NCBI GenBank assembly: GCA_039000515.1
Contig: JBCFYV010000012.1
Location: 1,890,005 to 1,954,004, forward strand
Length of the DNA: 64,000 bases
Source: Timema cristinae
Taxonomy: Eukaryota; Arthropoda; Insecta; Phasmatodea; Timematidae
Direction: 5' to 3'
Both the position numbers and the translations under genes were made by a program. Position 1 is the stretch's first letter. Each line of letters begins with the position of its first letter. The notes beneath the pieces are model-generated. The model had not been told where the DNA came from. It was given only the letters and a program-made list of their open reading frames with translations, and searched no databases. Below, in pieces: positions 23,001 through 38,000 of the stretch.

Positions 23001-26000
23001 TGAATCAAATAGAATAGCTGGAAGCAGAATAATAATATAATTCTACACTCTTCTACACTTTATCACATTCAAGAATATGGTACACGGTTTTTAAGCACAT
23101 CACACGCTAAGTAAAAAAAAACTTCCTTCCACCATCACGCCAGAGCCGGCACTGCGAGAGAAACAGTGCTCTCTCTATCTGGCAGTCCCGCCTTCCTTCC
23201 CACCCCCTCCTATGTGCGCATGTGCACAACAGTCAAACATCACATCGCTGGCACTGTGAAGCATACAGTTCCATACAAAGATTTTTTTTATCTTTTTCAT
23301 AAACTGGGGGATGGCTACTGGAGTAATGAAATTAAGCTTAAGGAATATATATTGTACTACAAAAATAAATAAATAATTAAAGAAAGGAGGACTCATTATA
23401 TTAAATGTTATCGATAATATCAATTGGAAATAGAGGGTGATGCAGTTCCGCAGTGCCTGTACTCGAGCCGCCACTGGTGACGGGATAGAACTATCTCAAG
23501 ATATGGATAGGATGATATAAGTCGGATTATATTCATATTTTCAAAAATGTCGGCAACATTTGCTAAATGTAGAAACCATGTTAAGCCTTGTAGTCTTCAA
23601 AGAAAGTTGAAATTCATGTTCCATGAAAGAGAGTCATATTTCATTGTGGAGTTCAAATAAACGGCAAATGACATTCCCACACAAAAACCAACATACTTCT
23701 GTGTGAAGAAGAAATCTCTTAGGCAGACTACCCATTTCTTCACACAGAATTAAAGTCGAGACTTCATTGGTCAGGTTTTAATGAAACTAACCATTTGTAC
23801 ACTTTCATCCAGTACACTTTTCAGATGATCAGGGATAAATTTGGCTACCAGCACTTTATGGTGAAGACAACAATTGCAACCCCCCCCCCCCCCTCCTTTT
23901 CTATACTAGGGTGAGGATGAATGGAAAATCAGGCGAAATAGCCAATTTTAACAACATATTTTTATTTTGTAATAAACAATGAAATAGTACAAAATTATAG
24001 CACACCAACAAAAAATAGAGCATGAAGCGCATCTTCCTTTATAACATAGAAATAGATCCGTTTAGAGTACGGAGACCTTAACTCAACAATGCTCAACCCC
24101 GTAGGGAAATGTAACAAAGAGTAACAGCAAATGCTAATGCGCTAGCGCGACGAACATAATCATACATATCAAACAACAATCCTAAATAACTAATATCAAA
24201 GCCAATGGTACTTGGCTCACAGATTATATAATCTATTAAGGTGAGCTCTAAAGCTGTAGATATTCAAAACTCCCGCGTAACACATAAGCGATCACTGCAG
24301 AAGTTAGGCGTTACGCGCTAACAACCCTCAACAAATAGAATGTTACTCTAATATAGCAATAATAACAATCAACAGTGGATCGAGTCCCAATCTATCCTAT
24401 AAATGCCCTGCATCCTAATTTATTGTAATTTTCCAGACGACACCTAATTATAAGCATAATCCATGAATAGTTACAAGATGGGTGGTAAGCCCAAGACACA
24501 GAGTTTGACTCTGCACGCTCAATAGTAAGTAAATATACCAACAAAGCCAACAGGCGCAATTAAATCGGGCTAGGGCAGATAGACATGGCATTTTTAACTA
24601 CCGCGAGAAGCGCATGGCGTTGCAAAGTTCTATATTCCAATATGAGTTAAGTGCTGAACAATAATTTTGACTGGTTTCCCCCCATTACGCCGAAAGATAA
24701 TTTTGGTGCAAAAAAATAATCCCAGGCCCTACGTCGCCGTTCTCACCTTGTTTGTTTGATAGGACATTTATTTTGTAACACTTATTTCTGACATTTTAAC
24801 ATGTATAAACACTGAATGATACTGATAAGACAAACCCCAGCCCCGAGGGGCTCTCGAAAGTCAATCGTTGTAGGTAAAATCATAAAAAAACACTAAAAGA
24901 AAGTCATTTGTCGCCCTGGCGGGCTGATTATATGCTGTCCATGGTTTAATGGGCGGGAAAATTAAACAAAAACCCGCCCTGTCGCCGGTATTTGGTCGAC
25001 AGGGACCTAAAAAAAAATATATAAATACACATAGAGACGGAAGACAGGGTAGAAAATATAGAATAAAGGTGACCGGATGTGGATAGGACATGCAGAATGT
25101 GAAACGGGAGATGATTGTGGTAAACTGAAGGTGAAATGGGGCACCGGGAGAATTACTGATCGGGTGACAGGAAAATTTGGATAGGGGTACTCCGGCCTTC
25201 TGGTGGAGGACCGGCAGGGACATCACATATAGCTTTACAAGACAGAACACTCACGAGCACAACATAGTTATATACATTCAACACGGGAGAATACCGGGTG
25301 ATTTTTACTTGGTTGAGTTTATAGAATGTTTAAAAGAAGATTGCGAATATGTTTCTGATTGTTTATATAGGTCTGGATGGATTCGGACTATTGCTGTGAA
25401 CAGAATGTTGTAGGTGATATGGTTCGACACAGACACACGCACCCACAGGGAGGGCGGAGCGCCAACCGGGATAATTCGTGGAGCAACGGAGCCGCGTCCT
25501 GACGAAGTCGGCCTTAGGTCTTAAACAGGAGCAATCGCTCCTCAACGCCACAGACTACCTCCCGGGTCATCCGTGTCCGGCGGGGGGGCTCACCACACCG
25601 TCTCTGATGCGTCTGTGGACGAGGGCGGGGGGGGGGGGGGGGTCGTAATCGCCGATGCCCTGACTGGCCTGCGACCGTGTAAAGAAAGTCACTGCCAACC
25701 CGCGGATGATCACGTCCAGGGGTTGGAGGCCAGACAAGTAACCATCGACCACCAGCGTCCCAATATATATACAAAAAAGAATTCACAGAGAGGGGAAGGG
25801 ACGCAAGGAGAGGGATGGAAGGAGAAGCGATACACAAGACGACAAGAAGGTTCGGTAAACAAGTCGAACAACCTAGATGCTACGCGTGGCGGAACCAGGA
25901 ACTATCTTTTGTTTGTGGCCAGTCTCGAGTTTGAGCCTTAGTAGTGGTCCGTTGATCGCTCCGTCAGTCTATCGGGTGGTTGTTTGGAGTAAGGAGGTCG

Positions 26001-29000
26001 GTGCTAGTGGCGCGTGCTGCAGCTCGCCAAGGAGGTTTGGTGAGTGTCCCCATTCGATTTAGCCATAACTCATAACTTGTTACATCCAACTTGTAACTTG
26101 TTACACAATGAGTGCAATTTGTTTTATACGACCTGCCACCCCTGTGATTCTACCTAATAATGCTTTTGCTCCATATGTAAATAAAGAAATTCCCCCTTTT
26201 CCACTCAAGGTTGTTTTCAGAAAAAAATTAATTATATTAAAAATGTCCTCCCCGTGGTAGAAGATTTTATGGGCTTAAAAAACAAAATAGTTTCGAAGAT
26301 TTCATCCTGGAATTTTCCACGCACAACAAGTGGTTGAACTACATCTGTTGACTCATCGACTTTTATGGTAAATCATGGGCTACATTGAATAACTTGAATA
26401 AGTTGGTCCTTAATATTTCTCATGGAAACTGTGTCGTTTAGGAAAGGAATGGCTCTGACAGGTTTCGCCTCTTTTTCTCCAAACATACAAGAGATGATTT
26501 CTTCGGCTGCTGGAAGAATGAAGGACTCGCCAATTATGTGAGCTTGCCAGCTTTAGCAATTTGAAGGCTTACTTTGTAAGATGCTTTGAGTGTACTTTAA
26601 TTTTCTTATACATCAGAAAAATTGTAACAGTTACAAGTTGACGTTATATCAAATGGGTCAACACTCACCGCCACCCGTGATGATCTACGACACAAATCCA
26701 ACACCAAAGCCCGAGCTCTGACCTCCACCTTCCAACTGGCACAACTGACTGAGTGGAGCCTTCAACCGATTGTCTGCTCGGGGCTTGATCCGCAACCGGC
26801 CGGAAACGATCGAGGTTCCACGCGGCCAGACAAAGTGATCACTACCGCCGCTAGGACAACCTGGAATATTCTAGTTGCTGTTTCTATTTGTTCTATTGAC
26901 TTACCCCCTCCTTCCCTTGACCCGTCTCTCTGTGGATACAATAATGTATATATAGTGGAACGCGGATTTTGAATAGTCACTTATTATACCACCGACAGAG
27001 CTTGGATAGGACGGCGGCAAGGAGCCGCGATTTATTTATTATCAAAATTGCATTTTCAGCGTAATGGGGGACATCTTGTCTAAATTATTGTTTGGGACTT
27101 ATAAATATTTAAACTTAGAATCATGAAAATGTTGCGTGCAGGTCAATGCGAATGCGCTTGCATTCTCTCTCTTTGTATGAGGTTCAATTCGTTCTAATTG
27201 AACTATTTGGCTTGTTATACATACATAATGTATGTTTAATTTCATGTATATACTTTTGGTCACGCTTTGGCGTACTAGGCGTCTCGAGCGTCTTTTCTGG
27301 TTAGCGTATTTAGTGTATTTGTTATCTATTTAACTGAGAGCACAGGGCACTTAGGTGTTAGAGTTGAGACAGCCTAACCTCTTATTCTATCTATCGATTT
27401 GGTTCAACGTTATGCTGATTTCTTTAGATCTTAAGACGCGTTAATATTTATCTTTTGTTGCATAAATTTGATGTATGCTTAAAGTCGCGATGTATTATTG
27501 TTGCTTGCACTTAATGCTATAACCGAGGGAACCATAGAAGGAACCATAGGTTTCCATGATGGCGATTTAATTATTGTTGAACAGGCAACCAGCATATAAC
27601 TATATATTTCCTTTTTTATTTTCAGAAATTGTATTGTCTATTAATTCCCTTATCTCAGTAGAGTTATTTAAATCTGAGAGGAGAAGAGCTTCACTATATT
27701 GTTATATTTTGCTCTAATTACGTATTTACCTTCTAATTTGTCCTAAATAAAACAAACTATGTTTTTGATTGTTAAACTTCTTGTCTGATTTTCCCGTCAT
27801 GCTTACAATAATGTTAGTTGATTATAACAAGAGGTTTACAAAATCTTTAATTCCTTTTCCGCTACTTAAATCTTCCAAAAGACGCTCAAAATAACTTAAG
27901 GGCTTATTTTTTAAATGTTTGTGTTTTGTTTCAAAATAGTACCATAAAAGTGACGGTTTCAATGAATTTTTTGAAACAAATAATGCACTGTGGATTTGGT
28001 TCTATTAAATTTCCCATTTATGTAAAGCCAAATTGTAAATATGATTTATAAAATTTTGTTTTATTTTTATCATTTGTTTGCGTAACATTTAGTTATTTCA
28101 GAATCTGCCTCTTTACTCACATGTGGTGATGACTTGCTTTTCTTAATAATTATCCATTTATCCATGTTTAAAGATACTTTAAAAATACTAGCACACTATG
28201 TCACAAAAATTATTACTGAAGAATAAAAATAGCTTTTAGGAAAGCAAGGGAGATAAAGCACAAAAAATATAAAGAGCGGTAACAATAACTCCAATTAGTT
28301 ATTGATGATCTGACTTGACAACTCGTGTACAGACATGAACCACAATGTCACAACAAGGCCGCATGTCACCACTCAGTTACTGGCAGTGTTGTTATTTGTA
28401 AAATCTGGATACTACTTGTACAATAATTCCACCACCAAAATGTGTTCCGCGTACCCCACTTTGAGAGTCACTGCCCTAGAGGAAGTAAGTAAGGACATTC
28501 TCATCCAAAGTGGTTTTCTTTTTATATGTTTTCATCTAAAACAATCCTTAACATATTATTTAGCTGCTCTTATTGAAAACATTAATTTTTTTAACACAAA
28601 TATTTAGGATATAATCATGATTCAATCTAACAAATTCATAACTAATATTTTTAATGACAAACTTTTTTGTGTTTGACTTTTTTCCTACGGCCGATATTCA
28701 GACAACTGCATTTAACAATGTTTAAATTTGGACTACAAATTATATGTTTTTTTAGTTATTTTTACTAATTTTCATCCCTCATCTCTATTGACACCTAAAC
28801 TTAGGAGTCTAAGTGTGACCTTGAGAAAGCCATGTAAAATCTGGGTTTGTTTGGTAGATCAAACTACTACAACAACTAATATTGTGCTGGGGATGTGATT
28901 TAGGCCCTGAATGAACTTGGAGAGCAACAGAACTTCCCTGTAGAGTTTGTGGATGGCTTCATCTCCGAAATGTGCGTGTCCATACCTTGGGCATCACTGC

Positions 29001-32000
29001 TCAGTGACTCTAGCTTCGTGGAGGTGACAGGTCTTACTCTCACTGTCCAGCCAAAACAGAGGGCAGACACAGGTAGGCCTACTTGACGAGTTTTAAACAA
29101 GCACCATGTACCTACACGCCCAGGTGCTATATATGCAACAAATACTGCCTCCAAGGTCAGAGCTAGTCGCCCTATTGTTATCAATTAACTCGTTTTCAAG
29201 GACCATAATTAGTTGTACTTCAATTGCTTCCCATCCCATAGTGAAGTTTATATGGTCCATGATTGTTTTGTCAGGAACCTCCATGTTTGAGTCAATGTGG
29301 AGCAGCATGACAAGCAGCATGCAACTGGCCAAGGAATGCTTCAAGCAGGAGAGAGCTGATACCAAGGACTCCCAGGAGTCACAACCACTGGAGGGGCTGG
29401 AACTGTTTGCGCAAACAATCGACTCAAGTAATTAACCTGGGAACTAAAGTAGTTCCTCCCTAGCATGACATATAACTTACTGCTAGAGGAAAAAATCACT
29501 AGGGCAAGTTTTGATCAACACAAATATAACTAATAATTGTGTAAGGATGAGGCTATTGTATATAGGGAGAGAGATAGCCACTTATTGTGTAAGGATGAGG
29601 CTATTGTGTGTAGGGAGAGAGATAGCCACTAATTGTGTAAGGATGAGGCTATTGTATATAGGGAGAGAGATAGCCACTAATTGTGTAAGGATGAGGCTAT
29701 TGTATATAGGGAGAGAGATAGTCACTAATTGTGTAAGGATGAGGCTATTGTGTGTAGGGAGAGAGATAGCCACTGATTGTGTAAGTATGAGGCTATTTTA
29801 TATAGGGAGAGAGATAGTCACTAATTGTGTAAGGATGAGGCTATTGTATGTAGGGAGAGAGATAGTCACTACTTGTGTAAGGATGAGGCTATTGTATATA
29901 GGGAGAGAGATAGCCCCTAATTGTGTAAGGATGAGGCTATTGTATATAGGGAGAGAGATAGTCACTAATTGTGTAAGGATGAGGCTATTGTGTGTAGGGA
30001 GAGAGATAGCCACTAATTGTGTAAGGATAAGGTTATTGTATATAGGGAGAGAGATAGCCCCTAATTGTGTAAGGATGAGGCTATTGTATATAGGGAGAGA
30101 GATAGCCCCTAATTGTGTAAGGATGAGGCTATTGTATATAGGGAGAGAGATAGCCCCTAATTGTGTAAGGATGAGGCTATTGTGTGTAGGGAGAGAGTTA
30201 GCTACTAATTGTGTAAGGATGAGGCTATTGTATATAGGGAGAGAGATAGTGACTAATTGTGTAAGGATGAGGCTATTGTATGTAGGGAGAGAGATAGCCA
30301 CTAATTGTGTAAGGATAAGGTTATTGTATGTAGGAAGAGAGTTAGCTACTAATTGTATAAGGATGAGGCTATTGTGTGTAGGGAGAGAGATAGTCACTAC
30401 TTGTGTAAGGATGAGGCTATTGTATATAGGGAGAGAGATAGCCCCTAATTGTGTAAGGATGAGGCTATTGTATATAGGGAGAGAGATAGCCCCTAATTGT
30501 GTAAGGATGAGGCTATTGTGTGTAGGGAGAGATATAGCCCCTGATTGTGTAAGGATGAGGCTATTGTATATAGGGAGAGAGATAGCCCCTAATTGTGTAA
30601 GGATGAGGCTATTGCATATAGGGAGAGAGATAGCCACTAATTGTGTAAGGATGAGGCTATTGTATATAGGAAGAGAGTTAGCTACTAATTGTATAAGGAT
30701 GAGGCTATTGTATATAGGGAGAGAGATAGCCACTAATTGTGTAAGGATGAGGTTATTGTATGTAGGAAGAGAGTTAGCTACTAATTGTATAAGGATGAGG
30801 CTATTGTGTGTAGGGAGAGAGATAGTCACTACTTGTGTAAGGATGAGGCTATTGTATATAGGGAGAGAGATAGCCCCTAATTGTGTAAGGATGAGGCTAT
30901 TGTATATAGGGAGAGAGATAGCCCCTAATTGTGTAAGGATGAGGCTATTGTGTGTAGGGAGAGAGTTAGCTACTAATTGTGTAAGGATGAGGCTATTGTA
31001 TATAGGGAGAGAGATAGTCACTAATTGTGTAAGGATGAGGCTATTGTATGTAGGGAGAGAGATAGCCACTAATTGTGTAAGGATGAGGTTATTGTATGTA
31101 GGAAGAGAGTTAGCTACTAATTGTATAAGGATGAGGCTATTGTGTGTAGGGAGAGAGATAGTCACTACTTGTGTAAGGATGAGGCTATTGTATATAGGGA
31201 GAGAGATAGTCACTACTTGTGTAAAGGAATAGGAGGTTCATATTGTATATAGGAAGAGAGTTAGCTACTAATTGTATAAGGATGAGGCTATTGTTGTAGG
31301 GAGAGAGATAGCCACTAATTGTGTAAGGATAAGGCTATTGTATGTAGGGAGAGAGATAGCCACTAATTGTATAAGGATGAGGCTATTGTTGTAGGGAGAG
31401 ATATAGCCCCTGATTGTGTAAGGATGAGGCTATTGTATATAGGGAGAGAGATAGCCCTAATTGTGTAAGGATGAGGCTATTGTATATAGGAGAGAGATAG
31501 CCACTAATTGTGTAAGGATGAGGCTATTGTATAGGGAAGAGAGTAGCACTAATGTATAAGGATGAGGCTATTGTGTGTAGGGAGAGAGATAGCCACTAAT
31601 TGTGTAAGGATGAGGCTATTGTATGTAGGGAGAGAGATAGCCACTAATTGTGTAAGGATGAGGCTATTGTGTGTAGGGAGAGATATAGCCCCTATTGTGT
31701 AAGGATGAGGCTATTGTATATAGGGAGAGAGATAGCCCCTAATTGTGTAAGGATGAGGCTATTGTATATAGGGAGAGAGATAGCCCCTAATTGTGTAAGG
31801 ATGAGGCTATTGTATATAGGGAGAAAGATAGCCACTATTTGTAAGGATGAGGCTATTGTATATAGGGAGAGAGATAGCCACTAATTGTGTAAGGATGAGG
31901 CTATTGTGTGTAGGGAGAGAGATAGCCACTAATTGTGTAAGGATGAGGCTATTGTATGTAGGGAGAGAGATAGCCACTAATTGTGTAAGGATGAGGCTAT

Positions 32001-35000
32001 TGTATATAGGGAGAGAGATAGTCACTACTTGTGTAAGGATGAGGCTATTGTATATAGGGAGAGAGATAGTCACTACTTGTGTAAGGATGAGGCTATTGTA
32101 TATAGGAGAGAGTTAGCTACTAATTGTATAAGGATGAGGCTATTGTGTGTAGGGAGAGAGATAGCCACTAATTGTGTAAGGATGAGGCTATTGTATGTAG
32201 GGAGAGAGATAGCCACTAATTGTGTAAGGATGAGGCTATTGTGTGTAGGGAGAGAGATAGCCACTAATTGTGTAAGGATGAGGCTATTGTATGTAGGGAG
32301 AGAGATAGCCACTAATTGTGTAAGAATGAGGCTATTGTGTGTAGGGAGAGAGTTAGCTACTAATTGTGTAAGGATGAGGCTATTGTATATAGGGAGAGAG
32401 ATAGTCACTACTTGTGTAAGGATGAGGCTATTGTATATAGGAGAGAGATAGTCACTACTTGTGTAAGGATGAGGCTATTGTATATTAAAAAAGAGAGTTA
32501 GCTACTAATTGTGTAAGGATGAGGCTATTGTATATAGGGAGAGAGATAGTCACTACTTGTGTAAGGATGAGGCTATTGTATATAGGAAGAGAGTTAGCTA
32601 CTAATTGTATAAGGATGAGGCTATTGTGTGTAGGGAGAGAGATAGCCACTAATTGTGTAAGGATGAGGCTATTGTATGTAGGGAGAGAGATAGCCACTAA
32701 TTGTGTAAGGATGAGGCTATTGTATATAGGGAGAGAGATAGCCCCTAATTGTGTAAGGATGAGGCTATTGTATATAGGGAGAGAGATAGCCATTTATTGT
32801 GTAAGGATGAAGCTATTGTATGTAGGGAGAGAGATAGCCACTAATTGTGTAAGGATGAGGCTATTGTATGTAGGGAGAGAGATAGCCACTAATTGTGTAA
32901 GGATGAGGCTAATGTATATAGAGAGAGAGATAGCTACCAATTGTGTAAGGATGAGGCTATTGTATGTAGGGAGAGAGTTAGCTACTAATTGTATAAGGAT
33001 GAGGCTATTGTGTGTAGGGAGAGAGTTAGTTGCTAATTGTGTAAGGATGAGGCTATTGTATATAGGGAGAGAGATAGCCACTAATTGTGTAAGGATGAGG
33101 CTATTGTATATAGGGAGAAAGATAGTCACTAATTGTGTAAGGATGAGGCTATTGTATATAGGGAGAGAGATAGTCACTAATTGTGTAAGGATGAGGCTAT
33201 TGTATGTAGGGAGAGAGATAGCCACTAATTGTGTAAGGATGAGGTTATTGTATGTAGGAAGAGAGTTAGCTACTAATTGTATAAGGATGAGGCTATTGTG
33301 TGTAGGGAGAGAGATAGTCACTACTTGTGTAAGGATGAGGCTATTGTATATAGGGAGAGAGATAGTCACTACTTGTGTAAGGAAGAGGCTATTGTATATA
33401 GGAAGAGAGTTAGCTACTAATTGTATAAGGATGAGGCTATTGTGTGTAGGGAGAGAGATAGCCACTAATTGTGTAAGGATAAGGCTATTGTATGTAGGAG
33501 AGAGATAGCCACTAATTGTATAAGGATGAGGCTATTGTGTGAGGGAGAGATATAGCCCCTGATTGTGTAAGGATGAGGCTATTGTATATAGGGAGAGAGA
33601 TAGCCCCTAATTGGTAAGGATGAGGCTATTGTATATAGGGAGAGAGATAGCCACTAATTGTGTAAGGATGAGGCTATTGTATATAGGAAGAGAGTTAGCT
33701 ACTAACTGTATAAGGATGAGGCTATTGTGTGTAGGGAGAGAGATAGCCACTAATTGTGTAAGGATGAGGCTATTGTATGTAGGGAGAGAGATAGCCACTA
33801 ATTGTGTAAGGATGAGGCTATTGTGTGTAGGGAGAGATATAGCCCCTGATTGTGTAAGGATGAGGCTATTGTATATAGGGAGAGAGATAGCCCCTAATTG
33901 TGTAAGGATGAGGCTATTGTATATAGGGAGAGAGATAGCCCCTAATTGTGTAAGGATGAGGCTATTGTATATAGGGAGAAAGATAGCCACTATTTGTGTA
34001 AGGATGAGGCTATTGTATATAGGGAGAGAGATAGCCACTAATTGTGTAAGGATGAGGCTATTGTGTGTAGGGAGAGAGATAGCCACTAATTGTGTAAGGA
34101 TGAGGCTATTGTATGTAGGGAGAGAGATAGCCACTAATTGTGTAAGGATGAGGCTATTGTATATAGGGAGAGAGATAGTCACTACTTGTGTAAGGATGAG
34201 GCTATTGTATATAGGGAGAGAGATAGTCACTACTTGTGTAAGGATGAGGCTATTGTATATAGGAAGAGAGTTAGCTACTAATTGTATAAGGATGAGGCTA
34301 TTGTGTGTAGGGAGAGAGATAGCCACTAATTGTGTAAGGATGAGGCTATTGTATGTAGGGAGAGAGATAGCCACTAATTGTGTAAGGATGAGGCTATTGT
34401 GTGTAGGGAGAGAGATAGCCACTAATTGTGTAAGGATGAGGCTATTGTATGTAGGAGAAGAGATAGCCACTAATTGTGTAAGAATGAGGCTATTGTGTGT
34501 AGGGAGAGAGTTAGCTACTAATTGTGTAAGGATGAGGCTATTGTATATAGGGAGAGAGATAGTCACTACTTGTGTAAGGATGAGGCTATTGTATATAGGG
34601 AGAGAGATAGTCACTACTTGTGTAAGGATGAGGCTATTGTATATTAAAAAAGAGAGTTAGCTACTAATTGTGTAAGGATGAGGCTATTGTATATAGGGAG
34701 AGAGATAGTCACTACTTGTGTAAGGATGAGGCTATTGTATATAGGAAGAGAGTTAGCTACTAATTGTATAAGGATGAGGCTATTGTGTGTAGGGAGAGAG
34801 ATAGCCACTAATTGTGTAAGGATGAGGCTATTGTATGTAGGGAGAGAGATAGCCACTAATTGTGTAAGGATGAGGCTATTGTATATAGGGAGAGAGATAG
34901 CCCCTAATTGTGTAAGGATGAGGCTATTGTATATAGGGAGAGAGATAGCCATTTATTGTGTAAGGATGAAGCTATTGTATGTAGGGAGAGAGATAGCCAC

Positions 35001-38000
35001 TAATTGTGTAAGGATGAGGCTATTGTATGTAGGGAGAGAGATAGCCACTAATTGTGTAAGGATGAGGCTAATGTATATAGAGAGAGAGATAGCTACCAAT
35101 TGTGTAAGGATGAGGCTATTGTATGTAGGGAGAGAGTTAGCTACTAATTGTATAAGGATGAGGCTATTGTGTGTAGGGAGAGAGTTAGTTGCTAATTGTG
35201 TAAGGATGAGGCTATTGTATATAGGGAGAGAGATAGCCACTAATTGTGTAAGGATGAGGCTATTGTATATAGGGAGAAAGATAGTCACTACTTGTGTAAG
35301 GATGAGGCTATTGTATATAGGAAGAGAAATAGCCATTTATTGTGTAAGAATGAAGCTATTGTATATAGGGAGAGAGATAGCCACTAATTGTGTAAGGATG
35401 AGGCTATTGTATGTAGGGAGAGAGATAGCCACTAATTGTGTAAGGATGAGGCTATTTGTATATAGGGAGAGAGATAGCCCCTAATTGTGTAAGGATGAGG
35501 CTATTGTATAAGGGAGAGAGATAGCCACTAATTGTGTAAGGATGAGGCTATTGTGTGTAGGGAGAGAGATAGCCCCTAATTGTGTAAGGATGAGGCTATT
35601 GTATATAGGGAGAGAGATAGCCACTAATTGTGTAAGGATGAGGCTATTGTATATAGGGAAAGAGATAGCCACTAATTGTGTAAGGATGAGGCTATTGTGT
35701 GTAGGGAGAGAGTTAGCTGCTAATTGTGTAAGGATGAGGTTATTTTTTATATGGAGAGAGATAGCTACCAATTGTGTAAGGATGAGGCTATTGTGTGTAG
35801 GGAGAGAGATAGCCACTAATTGTGTAACGATGAGGCCATTGTATATAGGGAGAGAGATAGTCACTAATTGTGTAAGGATGAGGCTATTGTATATAGGGAG
35901 AGAGATAGCCATTAATTGTGTAAAGATGAGGCTATTGTATATAGGGAGAGAGATAGTCACTAATTGTGTAAGGATGAGGCTATTGTATATAGGGAGAGAG
36001 ATAACCCCTGATTGTGTAAGTATGGGGCTATTGTGTGTAGGGAGAGAGTTAGCTACTAATTGTATAAGGATGAGGCTATTGTGTGTAGGGAGAGAGTTAG
36101 TTGCTAATTGTGTAAGGATGAGGCTATTGTATATTGGAAGAGAGATAGCCACTTATTGTGTAAGGATGAGGCTATTGTATGTAGAGAGAGAAATAGACAC
36201 TAATTGTGTAAGGATGAGGCTATTGTATATAGGGAGAGAGATAGCCACTAATTGTGTAAGGGTGAGGCTATTGTGTGTAGGGAGAGAGATAGTCGCTAAT
36301 TGTGTAAGGGTGAGCTATTGTATATAGGGAGAGAGATAGCCACTTAGTGTGTAAGGATGAGGCTATTGTGTGTAGGGAGAGAGATAGCCACTAATTGTTT
36401 AAGGATGAGGCTATTGTGTGTAGGGAGAGAGTTAGTTGGTAATTGTGTAAGGATGAGGCTATTGTATATTGGAAGACAGATAGCCACTTATTGTGTAAGG
36501 ATGAGGCTATGTGTGTAGGGAAAGAGTTAACTGCTAATTGTGTAAGGATGAGGCTATTTTATATAGGGAGAGAGATAGTCACTAATTGTGTAAGGATGAG
36601 GCTATTGTATATAGGGAGAGAGATAGCCCCTGATTGTGTAAGGATGAGGCTATGTGTGTAGGGAGAGAGTTAACTGCTAATTGTGTAAGGATGAGGCTAT
36701 TGTATATAGGGAAAGAGATAGCCACTAATTGTCTAAGGATGAGGCTATTGTATATAGGAAGAGAGATAGTCACTAATTGTGTAAGGATGAGGCTATTGTA
36801 TATAGGGAGAGAGATAGCCACTAATTGTGTAAGGATGAGGCTATTGTATATAGGAAGAGAGATAGCCACTAATTGTGTAAGGATGAGGCTATTGTATATA
36901 GGGAGAGAGATAGTCACTAATTGTGTAAGGATGAGGCTATTGTATATAGGAAGAGAGATAGCCATTAATTGTGTAAGGATGAGGCTATTGTATATAGGGA
37001 GAGAGATAACCATTAATTGTGTAAGGATGAGGCTATTGTATATCGGGAGAGAGATAGCCACTAATTGTGTAAGGATGAGGCTATTGTATATGGGGAGAGA
37101 GATAGCCACTAATTGTGTAAGGATTAGGCTTTTGTGAAGAGAGATAGCCACTTATTGTGTAAGGATGAGTCTATGTGTATAGGGAGAGAGTTAACTGCTA
37201 ATTGTGTAAGGATGAGGCTATTGTATATAGGGAGAGAGATAGCCACTAATTGTGTAAGGATGAGGCTATTGTATATAGGGAGAGAGATAGTCACTACTTG
37301 TGTAAGGATGAGGCTATTGTATATAGGAAGAGAAATTGCCATTTATTGTGTAAGGATGAAGCTATTGTATATAGGGAGAGAGATAGCCACTAATTGTGTA
37401 AGGATGAGGCTATTGTATGTAGGGAGAGAGATAGCCACTAATTGTGTAAGGATGAGGCTATTGTATATAGGGAGAGAGATAGCCCCTAATTGTGTAAGGA
37501 TGATGCTATTGTATATAGGGAGAGAGATAGCCACTAATTGTGTAAGGATGAGGCTATTGTGTGTAGGGAGAGAGATAGCCCCTAATTGTGTAAGGATGAG
37601 GCTATTGTATATAGGGAGAGAGTTAGCCACTAATTGTGTAAGGATGAGGCTATTGTATATAGGGAAAGAGATAGCCACTAATTGTGTAAGGATGAGGCTA
37701 TTGTGTATAGGGAGAGAGTTAGCTGCTAATTGTGTAAGGATGAGGTTATATTTTATATGGAGAGAGATAGCTACCAATTGTGTAAGGATGAGGCTATGTG
37801 TGTAGGGAGAGAGATAGCCACTAATTGTGTAAGGATGAGGCTATTGTATATAGGGAGAGAGATAGCCCCTAATTGTGTAAGGATGAGGCTATTGTATATA
37901 GGGAGAGAGATAGCCCCTAATTGTGTAAGGATGAGGCTATTGTATATAGGGAGAGAGATAGCCCTTAATTGTGTAAGGATGAGGTTATTGTATATAGGGA

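Noticed and set aside
23463..23477. hAT-type terminus CAGTGGCGGCTCGAG on the minus strand
   Set aside because: No convincing inverted partner or target duplication was found nearby, so it is not annotated as an element.
28335..28607. 90-codon + strand frame upstream of ATG2 exon 2 as an extra exon or gene
   Set aside because: No family similarity, AT-driven composition, and exon 1 to exon 2 already join correctly in phase.
29511..31232. 573-codon + strand frame and 471-codon - strand frame as genes
   Set aside because: Both are translations of the 48-bp tandem unit (48 = 16 codons), open together on opposite strands, with no start context and no domain.
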